From contig NC_087259.1 in the NCBI RefSeq assembly GCF_037042905.1, forward strand, positions 21,858,001-21,922,000: 64,000 bases of DNA, written 5' to 3'. A program made the translations under genes and the position numbers. Below, in pieces: positions 12,114-28,019 of this stretch (positions are counted from its first letter, which is position 1; every line of letters starts with the position of its first letter). Below the pieces are notes generated by a model. That model made no database searches. It saw nothing but the letters and a program-made list of their open reading frames with translations, and had not been told where the DNA came from. Origin of the DNA: Lytechinus pictus (taxonomy: Eukaryota > Echinodermata > Echinoidea > Temnopleuroida > Toxopneustidae).

Positions 12114-12330
12114 TATAAAGTTAGTGAACTCCAGCAGAAAATGCACTCCTTCATGCCGAGTATTGAAAGTAGACAACAACACTACAATTTCCGGCAAGCC
12201 CAGAGAAACAAACTATTGAATGTAATATTTTATCATCTGATTTCAAAATTAAATATCTAAAAGATGGCAGAAATTGAACACTTTGAATATGTTCATTTTC
12301 TGGTGGGGTTCACTAACTTTTTAGCACCAT
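12114..12330. mobile_element. Second copy of MITE family A
   Basis: The right part (TTTCTGGTGGGGTTCACTAA then CTTTTTAGCAC) is the reverse complement of the 3561 end, and the left part has TTAGTGAACTCCAGCAGAAA then ATGCACTCCTTCATG. The left terminus has lost its outer bases. Confidence 0.55.
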
Positions 12331-13299
12331 TGTACCCCTCCCCTCAGATTGCACAAATTTAGAGGCAGCATCTGCTTTCTATCATGAAAATAAAAGGGTA
12401 GCCAGAATGATGCACATCAAAGCCCTCGCTTTATAGCCTCTTTATAAGAATGCATAGTTCATATAGCACCGGTTTTTATTCGCCAGCGTTAAAGTGATAC
12501 TATGAAGATGCACAGTGCGGCAACTAAGAAAGCATGGCTGAAAGGTTGAACAGAAGTAAATCATGGATGATAATTTGCATGATTTGCATGCGCACTCGCT
12601 ATTAGCAACATCCATGGACCCATTTTATAATTTATTAATATAAGCATTGATTCATAACTTATAGCACCACTGACATGAAATAAAATGCATTCAATAAATG
12701 ATTACTGAGAATGTAATGGCAGCGATAAATACAAAAGATACAAATAAATAAGAAAGTCATGCATGAGTAATATATTCAAGAATCAAGATTGAATAATAAG
12801 GCAGTATGGCAATTCCTATTATTTGTCATGAGTGAAAAATATTGCATAATCATGAAATTGCATAGTTCATGAATTTTCAAGTAAAAGGAAGATTGAAAAA
12901 CAAAATTGACATATCTTTTTTCTTGTACAATTCAATTATCGTCTTTCTCAAATTATAGTGCATTAATTTTTTAATCTTTCATTTTAATCATACTTCGATT
13001 TTTCCCCCTTCAAAAATAAGATGTCTTCTTACAGAAAGCAATTACTCTTTAAAAGATGGACAAACTCAAAATAAAATAAAATTTTAAAAAGAAAAAAGAA
13101 AGCAGCAATAATTAAATTTCCCATACTCTCCCTTACTTCACAGAGTTATAGTTTGGGCCAAAATCTTCTGATTACAAGGAAAGACAACAAAAGTTGCTGT
13201 TTTCACACTTAATTTCTGTTTGAGCACAATTGATTTTTAGATTATGATAAAGCTGAAGATCTAAGCTTTAATGTGATATAATTTTTTTAAGAAGATGTA
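12331..13299. other. Non-coding AT-rich DNA, nothing identified
   Basis: Very AT-rich, no ORF above about 60 codons with gene-like content. Confidence 0.35.
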
Positions 13300-13597
13300 T
13301 TTTAGATGGGTCAGCAGCCAGTTTTTCATAGGCCAAGTACATTAAGCAGCTCAAAAACAAGAATACTGCGCTCTGATTGGTCATAGAGACCACACACCCA
13401 CGCAAATTCCAATGTTCCCCACACTGGGCCTCTGCAAGGTCACACTCACTATGTGGTAATCTCTTCAAATTACCTGCGCCTGTTGTTTTGAAAACATTAT
13501 TCAGCCAATCAGAACTCTGGATTTTATGTTACTCAGAAATTTCAGAAATCTCGTCTTGCATCTTGATGGAAAAAGCTGGCTGCTGACCCATCTAAAA
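13300..13597. mobile_element. MITE with TTTTAGATGGGTCAGCAGCC ends
   Basis: TTTTAGATGGGTCAGCAGCC at 13300 is mirrored by GGCTGCTGACCCATCTAAAA ending at 13597 with no mismatch over 20 bp. Symmetry continues weakly inwards (CTCTGATTGGT against CCAATCAGAAC). 298 bp, no ORF. Confidence 0.85.
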
Positions 13598-14019
13598 GAT
13601 GCCACATATCAAGAGTGACATTGTAAGAAAGTATAGAGTTTGAACTTTCTGATGATATCAATAATGTTTGTGCCTAAAACACAAAATGTTGCACAATTTG
13701 CAAGTGAAAACAGAGGAAGAAAATTCTGTTCGATGCATCTTTTTGGGTAAAAAAATTCACTTATTTATCAAAATATTTTATTCATAAGAAATAACCAATA
13801 TAAAAGAGTAACATTTACTCTTTCCCATGGTACAAAAATAATCAATATTACTCAAGGAGAAAGTGGTTAAATTCTTTGAGAAAGAAAGTCTCACAATTCA
13901 CGAGATTTTGCAGGGACATGAATTCAGCCACGAGAGGACTTGGATAAATCTTGCTCATTTGCTCATTAACACAGGGGCTTGCAGACTGACTGATATGCTG
14001 GAAATTCAAATTTTTCAAA

Positions 14020-14985
14020 ATTAATAAAAAGTTTAGCAAATTGATTGCAAAAAAGAAAAGAAAATAAGAGTTCTAAGCATAACACTGACAAATTGGAAAT
14101 TATCAAAGTTTCATGAAAAACAAAGAAAGAAATGGAATTTCCTAATTTGTTTGAATTTAAAAACAAAATACATCCAACTCAGAGGTTGTGCGAATGAGAG
14201 AGCCAGTGATGTTGATTTTTTTTTTATTCTATGTACTGTATATATGAGATCTGGAATATTTCATTATGTGTAAAATAATTGACAATAAAGAAGCTCTTGG
14301 TTGAATCACAAATAGTTACACTAACAGTAATGCTGCTTTCACATATTCAGGGAGGAGTCACAATGTGTTTTACAAGAAGGTAAAAGAAAGTTGTTGCAGA
14401 AAACAATTATTTCATGAGAAAGTCTTTAAAATCAAGGTTAATTGTCACCATATATCTAGATCTGGTACACCAATGTAAACTTATATTTGTGAAATCATGA
14501 CACCTTAGCTCAAAACCGATAATTCTGATGATCACTAACACAAAAAGCATATGTGGGACAATGTATAAATATTGCTCGAAAAAATACCCAAAGTTTGAAG
14601 GAACTCTGTGCATATTTTGGTCATCCCTCAGCAATTGCGCATTTTCTTCCAGAGCTATTTGGCACATATTTTTCATTCATACATACAAAGACTTAGATGG
14701 TAATTTTATTGGATTCTGTTCAAACTCATTTTGAAATTGTTACAACTGGTATTTACCTTTAATTGAGAAAAAAGATCATAATATAATGCGAGATACAGTG
14801 GGTGTGTGACGTCACTGGCTCTCTCGTTTGTAAACCACCCTGATCATGCATATCACTGCTATGGGAATACACACATAATGTTACAATCCCACTTCTTTAT
14901 CATTTTAAATCTCGTTTTGATATTAAATGTTCATTATTATGCTTAATCGATTCTTCTCTCTTTATTCAGATCAACTTGCTGTAAA
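14020..14985. mobile_element. Diverged copy of the TTAA-flanked MITE with an inserted second repeat
   Basis: Parts either side of 14391-14764 follow the same order of phrases as the MITE at 21043: a TTGACAATAAAG-GGTTGAATCA segment, an ATATTCAGGGAGGAG segment, a GTGACGTCACTGGCTCTC segment, then TCTTTATTCAGATCAACTT near the end. The similarity is patchy, so the boundaries are approximate. Confidence 0.45.
14391..14764. repeat. Dispersed repeat R, copy 1 (pair with 62940-63329)
   Basis: Shares a long run of phrases with 62940-63329 in the same orientation: GAGAAAGTCT, TAGATCTGGTACA, TTTGTGAAATCAT, GATCAC(T/C)AACACA, GTGGGACA(A/G)TGTAT, CTCAGCAATT and TTTACCTTTAATTG. No ORF and no obvious terminal repeats. 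Its position suggests insertion into the older MITE 14020-14985. Confidence 0.7.
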
Positions 14986-15494
14986 TTAGTCAACAAATAA
15001 CCAACCTGTCACCCTTTCCAAAAAATTAATAAAATAAATCGATGAGAAAAACTTAGGAAAATTAAAGTAAATCGATCAAAAAAAACTTAGGAGAATTTCA
15101 TCATAATTTCCATCACATCCTAATGAAATTAAAACTCACAAATTAATTTAAATCTAAAACTCTGGACCAATTCTCCAATAATAAGACTTGCTCACATGTT
15201 ATAATGACACAATTCTATTTGAGCTGTAAATGTAAATAAACTTTGTTCACTAGAGATTCCCAATAAACCAGAAAACCTCTCTATGCCCTGAACAAGGGCC
15301 CATTGAAGAAAAAAAAATTACACGCAACTCAAGAAATCAATCGCAAGTCCCTGATAAGCACATTTCATTGGTTGAAAATGAAGTTGCGTTTTGATTTTTT
15401 TAGTTGGGATTGATGGTATTAAACTCTTTCTGCAACAGGCACCTAGACAGTTTGTCAGTAGATCCAAAGTTGGTAAAACCAAGTATGATTGGTT
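14986..15494. other. Non-coding AT-rich DNA, nothing identified
   Basis: No ORF or repeat recognised between the diverged MITE and the element next to the TRIM45 stop codon. Confidence 0.35.
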
Positions 15495-15808
15495 GGTGTT
15501 TCATAAAGCTATTTTTCATAAATGACGAACGACTTTGCAATTGACTGGTGACCCTTTCTTGTGGCGCATCAGAATGTAATTCATTTTAATTCGCATCAAC
15601 CATGTGTAATACAATTGAAATCCAATCTTTGTGGCTTAGGATTCTCAATTTTAACAATCATATAAATGGAAAATTTCAATATTTTGGTAAAGGATAGTCC
15701 TGAAATCCACTCTTGTTATATCAAACAAAAAAATTTGGGGTATCTCATTCAGCACAAGAAATGATCACTAGTTGCTCGTGACTTATAAACATCTTTATGA
15801 AATGAACC
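15495..15808. mobile_element. MITE family C, directly downstream of the TRIM45 stop
   Basis: Ends are GTGTTTCATAAAGCT and, reversed, ATTTCATAAAGATGT, with the phrases GACTGGTGACC and TTTGGGGTATCTCATT inside. Shorter or diverged members are at 55988-56270, 56676-56840 and near 45750-45830. It lies 16 bp below the TRIM45 stop codon (- strand), so it must form the start of that gene's 3' UTR. Confidence 0.65.
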
Positions 15809-15824
15809 GTAGCTATAAAGTCTG

Positions 15825-20823
<4,999 letters not shown>

Positions 20824-20867
20824 CTTTTAGGACGAGGACTCGTTGGCAAGGCTGCTCTTGTGAGATC
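20824..20867 (-). other. Probable 5' UTR part of TRIM45 exon 1 with splice acceptor
   Basis: On the minus strand TCTCAATGCAG precedes GATCTCAC, giving an acceptor with exon start at 20867, 44 nt before the ATG. If used, a non-coding first exon lies further upstream (above 20.9 kb). Candidate donors exist in the palindrome arms, for example GAG/GTAAGC ending at 22036. This is inference only. Confidence 0.35.
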
Positions 20868-21042
20868 CTGCATTGAGAGTGTGAGGAAAAAGATCCTACT
20901 TCTTGAAAATTATTTCTTTTACAAACCTTTGAAACCAGCATAAATGTCATGGGAAATTATATCATATATATATATATATATATAGGGAAGATCGGGGTTG
21001 GTTGGAATGCGGGGTAAGTTGAAACATTGTAATTTTCTTTAA

Positions 21043-21628
21043 AGGTCAAGTCCACCCCAGGAAAATGCTGACTTGAATAAATAGAGAAAAATCAAACTAG
21101 CATAGTGCTGAAAATTTCATCAAAATCTGATGTAAAATAAGTTATGACATTTTAAAGTTTCGCATATTTTTCACAAGAACAGTGGTGTGCACAACTAGGT
21201 GACTCAGTAGATGATGACCATCACTCACTATTTCTTTTGTTTTTTATTGTTTGAATTATACAATATTTCACTTTTTTATAGATTTGACAATTTAAGGACC
21301 AACTTGACTGAACCATATAGTATTAAACAATGCTAATTCCACATGTTCAGGGAGGAATTAATCGTTGTATCACTTGACAATGAGGAGAACATTAGAATAT
21401 TTCATATTTCATATTATAAAATACAAAAGAAATAGTGAGTGGATGACGTCATAGACTCCTCATTTGCATACCAGCCAGGATGTGCATATAACTGTTTTGT
21501 GAAATTAAGCGAAACTTTAAAATGTCATAACTTTCTTATTTTACATCCGATTTTGATGAAATTTTCAGTGTTGGTTGAATTTTTTTCTTTTTATTCAAAT
21601 CAACTTTTTGTTGGGGTGAACTTGTCCT
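21043..21628. mobile_element. MITE with TTAA target duplication, long inverted ends
   Basis: TTAA (21039-21042) flanks AGGTCAAGTCCACCCC; the other end reads GGGGTGAACTTGTCCT then TTAA (21629-21632). Inverted similarity extends over 100 bp each side (GAAAATTTCATCAAAATC against GATTTTGATGAAATTTTC). TTAA duplication is typical of piggyBac and Kolobok elements; no transposase is present. A second copy in opposite internal orientation is at 55288-55854 and a diverged one at 14020-14985. Confidence 0.8.
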
Positions 21629-21835
21629 TTAATGCCTGCAAAATAAATTTATGCAATACTGCCCTCAATTTATTGCTATTAATAATAATCCATCCAGGTG
21701 TGTAGGTCTCGCTGCAGCGTCTATGGAAAGAGTGTCAAGGCTCCATGATGAAGAATGTCAAAATATTAAAAAAACATCATCATGGAGTCCTCAAGGCTAG
21801 ACAATCCCACTTACACTAGTACGAGGTTAGTATGC

Positions 21836-23940
21836 TATACTAACCTCGTACACCGGACTGCGTTTGACCCTGGATTTTTAAGTAGTCGGCAAACATCGCT
21901 TCATTGCAGAAGTAATATTTGCCGAAACTCCTTCTCGCTACTCACCGGGGCTCTTTCCGGTAAGAAGCAATACAATCATAATTTTAAATTCCATTTGGAA
22001 ATAAAAATCGTACAAAAATGAGCAAATTCGCTTACCTCGGCCTGGAAAGTGACTTCGCATGTCTCTTCTACGGAAATACAAGGAAGCCCGTTGGTGGCGC
22101 TAATAGATTTCACAACCTTGATTCAGCTCCTCGGTAATTTTATAACTGTGTCTAAATTCTTTGAATGCGCAATTCTTATGATTACTTGACTAATTATGGG
22201 CACCAATAAATGAAATACCTTCAAAAACATAATACAAGATTATTATTGGTGATAATAACACTTTTTGCAAATAATTTAAAACGATGACAAATAAAAAAAA
22301 TTGAAAAAATATACGTACCTGGAACGAAACCAGCAGTACAAGCTTTAACGAACTTCAATAATACGGTCTACCAAAGTCTATCCCTATACAATGAAAAGAT
22401 TGGACACTTCATAGACAGAAATAACTGTCATTTCTGGGGATTTATTCAACAATTTCTGACATTTTACTATCATCCCCATAGTGGAGCCAACGAAGTTCAG
22501 CGGAACAACCAAAATACAGAGACTGAAGCTTTTGGTCTAGACACTTCACGGACTTAGAGTAATGCCTTGCGTCGATTTGCGTGTAAAATAGTTTAGGTGC
22601 CTAGTCTTTCCTATGTCATGTCTTTGATATGAATATAAATCGCGCGCCCTCTTTAGGCCAAAAATTTATTTCGTCGCTAACCGAAGGGCATCTCCGTGAA
22701 ATCTTCACTTTAGATCAAGAAAAAATACATTTTTTAAAGCAAACTTCAAAGAGAAGCCACCAAAGGATCTAAATGGTTCGGTAAGTGTCATACTAGCACA
22801 ATGTGAAATCCTAACTTGAGTTTTATTATATTTCATTTGGGAAAAAGCCCATGATATTTGCATGAGTCGCATGCATATGATATCCCTTCGCACGCGAGAT
22901 GAAATGAACCCATGGGTGAGACGATCCCAGTTTTCTGACCAGCGGCAGCGCCTCTGATTTTGTGACCTTGACCCACCCATGGGTTCATATCATCTCGCGT
23001 GCGAAGGAATATCAGTCATATTCACGCGACACACACGACACATCCAAAATATACTGGGCTTTTGCCCACATAAAATATCACGCATAATCTGGTATTTCAC
23101 ATTCTGCTATGACACTTACCGAATCATTTAGATTCTTCCGTGACTTCTCCTTAAAACTTCTTTTTAAAAATATGTATATTTTCTTGATCTTTAGTGAAGA
23201 TTTCACAGAGATAAAAATTGGTTAGCGTGGATATCAATTTTCTCCTAAAGAGGGCGCGCGATTTATATTCATATAAAAGACACGACAAGGGAAAGACTAG
23301 GCACCTACACTATTTTACACGCAAATCGACGCAAGGCATTACGCGAAGTCCGTGAAGTGTCCAATCTTTTCATTGTATAGACTTTGGTATACCGTATTAT
23401 TGACGTTCGTTAAAGCTTGTACTACTGGTTTCGTTCCAGGCATGTGTATTTTTTTCAATTTTTTTTTTATTAGTCATCGTTTTAAATTAATTGCAAAAAA
23501 GTGTTATCATCGCCAACAGTAATCTTGAATTATGTTTTTTAAGGTATTTCATTTATTAATATTGGTGCCCATAATTAGTAAATTAATCATAAGAATTGCG
23601 CATTCAAAGAATTTAGACACAGTCATAAAATTACCGAGCTGAATCAAGGTTGTGAAATTTATTAGCGCCACCAACGGGCTTCCTTGTATTTCCGTAGAAG
23701 AGACAAACAAAGTCACTTGCTAGGCCGAGGTAAGCGAAATTTGCTCTTTTTATAATGAAATTATTTCCAAATCATATGTATAATTTTTTTATGTATTGCT
23801 ACTTACCGGAATCGCGGAAAGAGCCCCGGTGCGTAGCGAGGAGTTTCGGCAAATATTACTTCAGCAATGAAGCGATGTTTGCCGACTACTTCGAAATCCA
23901 GGGTCAAACACGGTCCCTTGTACGACCACGAGGTTAGTAT
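21836..23940. mobile_element. Large foldback palindrome, arms about 1 kb
   Basis: Left arm 21836-22918 and right arm 22975-23940 are reverse complements over nearly their whole length with scattered differences; the spacer is about 56 bp. Examples: GAACCCATGGGT (22907) with ACCCATGGGTTC; GTTTGCCGACTACTT with AAGTAGTCGGCAAAC; CTTCCTTGTATTTCCGTAGA on both strands. Both outer edges carry CGAGGTTAGTAT. The left arm is about 115 bp longer, chiefly because of an extra segment at about 22421-22550 bordered by GACACTTCA on both sides. No transposase ORF is visible. It may be a foldback-type transposon or an inverted duplication. A related, diverged half copy lies at 24618-25260. Confidence 0.8.
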
Positions 23941-23941
23941 G

Positions 23942-24590
23942 ATGGAGTGTCCAAACTTCGCGGACTTTTCAAAAATATTCTTCAGGCTTAAATTTGTTCA
24001 CAAAATATTCACAATTTATGCAAAACCAATTTAAAAAATAGTTACCAAATTGACGGCAAGATCGTAAACTATAAAATCATGGACGAAAATGTAAAGTAGG
24101 TCAAGGGGATTCGCCGGTAACGCGATCTCAAAATTCTATTCCGATCGGCGATTGCGCGCTGTGCTGGAAAACCGTTCAGAAAAAGAGTGACCTAACTTCG
24201 CAGACCAAAGTTTTTGTGGACATTTAAACAAAAACTCAAGCTCAAAAAGTGTCATATTTATATCAGATTGACGGCAAAATGCTATAGAATCGGTTAGTAC
24301 CACATTTAACTCACATGTTTGATGATTTCTGCTTGCAAAATGGTGATATCGTGATGCTTGTTGAGAATATCAGATTTCTTCAAAACTGGCGCTAACGGTG
24401 ACAAATTTGCCGATCTTTTGCCAATATTTTCATGAATACTGAACTCATCCTAAAGAAACTTACACCAAAGGGTAATTTTAGGTCGCTTTTCACATTGATG
24501 ATGTAAGATTTTAAGGATATTGGCTAGTTTTTTAGATAATGACCGTCCACGAAGTATGGACACGCGCAAAGTTTGGACTCACTGCCATAT
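23942..24590. mobile_element. Possible element with GAGTGTCCAAACTTCGCG ends
   Basis: Starts GGAGTGTCCAAACTTCGCGG and ends with a diverged inverted version (GCGCAAAGTTTGGACTCA, about 24569-24586). Inside, ACCTAACTTCGCAGACCAAA is a further variant. About 650 bp, no ORF. It sits between two copies of the CGAGGTTAGT motif. Confidence 0.4.
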
Positions 24591-24617
24591 ACACTCACAC
24601 AAGCATGCGAGGTTAGT

Positions 24618-25260
24618 TGTACTAACCTCGCACAACGCATGTCATTTCATAATGAATTTTGACGTTTTCATTCATCACACGAATGTGAGAGAATGACACA
24701 CGCCAAAATCTTAACAATATACTAAATTTATTTATCTAAATCTGTTCATTGAATTAATTTTCAAACTAAGCTCCAAAATAATCATAAAAAGGGATTTTAA
24801 ACGCTTGCCTTCAAATCTCATCCAAGATACTCCGTCCGATCCTTAATACTGCGGTGGAAATTACGCAAACAACAATCGAAATGCGAATTTTTCTTATCGA
24901 ACAGTCTAGATTCAAGTCGCCGGCGCATAATAGGAAATTGTACCAAAAAAATCAACAGGCATCTCACGTATAATCGCTGATGGCGCTACATCATAAAATA
25001 ACGCTGAACAGCGAAAAAAATGCGGAGCGCCTAGAACGCAACCAGAAGTACAGCTAGCAGCTGATCTGACGTAAACGACGTAAACAAGCAAGTTTATTAA
25101 ATAATATCGCGCGCCCTCTCTGTGCGTATAGAGAAAACCAGCGAATTGGCCACATGCCTGCTTCGACATCAAGTAAAATCATCGATATAAAGTACCAGAA
25201 AGACAGAGAGGAATTGAAATTGGCTTCATATCGTTTGGTAAGTTTCATATCCAAAGCTTA
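24618..25260. repeat. Diverged half copy of the 21.8-kb palindrome arm
   Basis: Starts with TACTAACCTCGCAC as the left arm does (TACTAACCTCGTAC). It later repeats arm phrases in the same order: GAACGCAACCAGAAGTACA (arm: GAACGAAACCAGCAGTACA), ATCGCGCGCCCTCT, ATCAAGTAAAA and TTTGGTAAGTTTCAT (arm: TTCGGTAAGTGTCAT). Middle parts are poorly conserved. Confidence 0.5.
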
Positions 25261-25990
25261 CTTCATGTAAAATGTAGATAAATTTCACATTTTTATTTTT
25301 AAATAAGAATAAAAAACTTATTGCAAGTGCCGTGCCAGCGGTTATCCTGTGCACGGCGGCGGTAATGTACCCATGGCCATGGCATAGGTGTGCCATATAT
25401 ACCATTAGGCCTACTGACTTACTGTACTATAATTAGGGATCCCAAAACGAAAATCTAATTTTTTAAATCTATGTTTAAAAGCATTGAAAAGTACCTCACC
25501 TGAATCAGCATATTAAAAAACCCCAAGTGAATGACTTTTAGTGTTCCAAAGAGATCTAAATATCTGTTAATCTGAGGCTAAAGTTGGTCCGAATTGTGAC
25601 AGATTTGTGTACAAATTTAATTTTGAAATTTCGTCGACACGTATTCACAGAGCTCGGCACTGAACGAGGGATTGTGGGCGTGTCCTTTCTCGCCTCGGCG
25701 TATTGTTACGTAAATACACAACTCGAACGAAAGTGCGTTCACCGTCCCAGTTAGTCTCGGATCCGAGCTTATCCAAATAAACAATGATTAAATAACAACA
25801 AAAAATAGAAAGAAGAGAAAAGAGAAAATAAATGGCTCAAATGCAGTCGTTTGGTGACGGATAGTATGCTGTGACCTCTTGCTGATATAAGGATTAGATA
25901 TGACAAGTTTTATGCCATGATAACTAAAGCATGGGGGGCGGGGGCACTCTGACTTTCAAAATAATTAATTCTTTAAACATCTATATCTAG
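25261..25990. other. Non-coding DNA, nothing identified
   Basis: No gene-like ORF. Short CpG-containing stretches (CACGGCGGCGGTAATG, TCGCCTCGGCG) could be regulatory but nothing supports that beyond composition. Confidence 0.3.
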
Positions 25991-26004
25991 GCAAGGGAGG
26001 GTCC

Positions 26005-26400
26005 AGGATTTTCCAAAGGGGGGGGGGGGGCACTATTAGCGGCGGCAGTCAAAAAATTTAGGGGGGCACCAAAATCTTTGACAAAAAAAGGTTTTCAAAG
26101 GGGGGGGGGGGGGCCGAAAAAAAAAATTAGCAAAAAAAAGGGTAACAACGTCCCCCCATAGGCAGCGGGGGGGGGGGGGGGGGGGGTCGTGTCCCCCCTA
26201 AATTTGAGGTGGGGGGACAATCGCCCCCCCCCTAATTTTTTTGTTGATAACCTTTTTTTTTTGCTTGACAATTTTTTTTCCTGCGTGCCCCCTAAATTCC
26301 AGTGGACCCCCCCCCCTAAAAATTTCATGTGGTCTCCCCTAAAATTTGGGTTGATAAACTTTTTTTTGGTGGGGGGCCTATGGAGGGCATATTTTCTCGA
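26005..26400. repeat. Poly-G/poly-C rich composite repeat
   Basis: Several runs of 8-20 G or C (26022-26031, 26101-26113, 26167-26186, 26310-26319) lie within phrases such as TTTTCCAAAGGGGG and CCCCCCTAAATTT. Similar poly-G starts are at 27879, 28686, 30904, 33521 and 37999. ORFs here are simple-sequence artefacts. Confidence 0.6.
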
Positions 26401-26639
26401 TGCAAATTTGATAAGCATTACAAAATGTTTTTACAAAAAATTCAAAGTCATTTCGTCCCTAAAAATTTACAAGCAAAAAAATTGGGCCTATATATATCCT
26501 CACTTTCAAGGGGGCATGCTTGGGTAAAAAGGGCATGCTTATGTTACAAATTACAATTTTCGATAATTATGCCCCTTGGATCCACCAGTAATCTAAGGGG
26601 AATTTTTTGTTTTTAGTTTTGATATGGCTACCTTCTCGG

Positions 26640-27870
26640 AGGGCGTCCTCGCCGCGGTAGCTGGATAGTGCTGCAAAAGAGTAGGCCTTATACATCTTTT
26701 GCAGCATTAACTGACACTCCGAGACTTATAATTTAACCTTATACTTAAAAATGAATAATACAAAATAAAACATAACACTTGTTTTTAGAGAAAGTTGATG
26801 TCAAAATATATTCAGTCTGGGGCATGAAGACTTGGAACTCTGCCCCATATCATTGTACTTGCCTCGCTCGATTTGTATCATAAATTTTTTTTTAAATGTT
26901 TCCACAATAAAATATAGATCTAAGACAATGGCCAGAAATAATAGTACGAATAAACTAGCAGAATTTGTATCATATCACCCATATTATTGAACGCCAATAA
27001 AGGCAGTTTCTAAAACTTGTTTGCTTTATCCCACTTTTCCACTAAGATCTATCCCTTTTGCGTGTCATATAAAAGCAATTTTGTGCGCAGATCTAGCGTA
27101 ACGGTGGGACCACATGCAGTCATTAATAGGTCTCTTAAATTTGTTTTCAACATATGATGTCTCATGCTTTCTTTAAAATTAATAAATTAGAATCCTTGTA
27201 TATGGCCCTGAGAAGTGGGGTGCTCGGGTTGTTACCCCCAAGATTTATTTTTTTTTTGCTGGTGGTGCGTTTTTTGTACACGTACGGCAGGGGGAGTGGA
27301 GCGAAGTTGGGGGAATAGAAAAGGGGCACTTTTTAGTGCTTTTAGAAGTGGGGCATTGAGCCCCCGCCTATCCCCTGGATCGCCGCCCCTGCACCAGAGG
27401 CAGCACCCCCCTGGAAATCAGTTTAGTATGATATTCGACCAAAATCAACTTATCTTTAGAGAGATAATCTCTTTCTTTTGGCTTTTTTTTTCAAAGCCAG
27501 CAACCCCTCTTTAAAAGATTTCTTTTCGGGCAATCCTCATGATTATCTCAAAAATTTGAACATTTTTTCTTCAAAGCATCTTTATAGTGACGGATGGTAT
27601 AATCATATTACTAGCAGTGGCGGTATGGCCAACCCCCCCCTCCCAGTTTTTTTTTCAAGTAGTTTAAAACAGGAAGAAGAATTACATACATTTTTGTACC
27701 GAATTATTTTCATTAATGATTTTATTGGTAAAAATACCAACAACAACAAAAAAAAAAAAAAAATCAATTTTTCATGTTTATCCCCACTTTCAAAACTATT
27801 CCTCGGTTCCTGGAAGAATGGAGAGATGGATGGAAAGAGAGAAATAAATAGGATGAAGGGTGGATCCAGC
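26640..27870. other. Non-coding DNA with scattered homopolymer runs
   Basis: ORFs of 99 and 159 codons overlap poly-T, poly-C and poly-A runs and lack gene-like content. No exon structure or RNA gene seen. Confidence 0.3.
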
Positions 27871-28019
27871 TTTCGCCAAGGGGGGGGGGGGTTCTTTCAC
27901 CCATATTTTTCCCCAATCGGCCGCGCGAAGATGATTTATGTTTGTTTCTTTGAATAAAATGTCACTTCTTAGCTTTTGTCTTATAAATCAACATAAATAT
28001 ATAATATCATAACTCTTTT

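Noticed and set aside
11793-12260. 155-residue ORF as a possible intronless gene
   Set aside because: No recognised motif, biased composition, and the 3' third is MITE sequence.
23755-23937. 60-codon ORF in the right arm of the palindrome as a divergent gene
   Set aside because: The matching left arm does not keep the frame, and there is no homology or independent support.
26095-26616. ORFs of 95-112 codons with Pro/Gly runs
   Set aside because: They are products of poly-G/poly-C tracts in a repeat.
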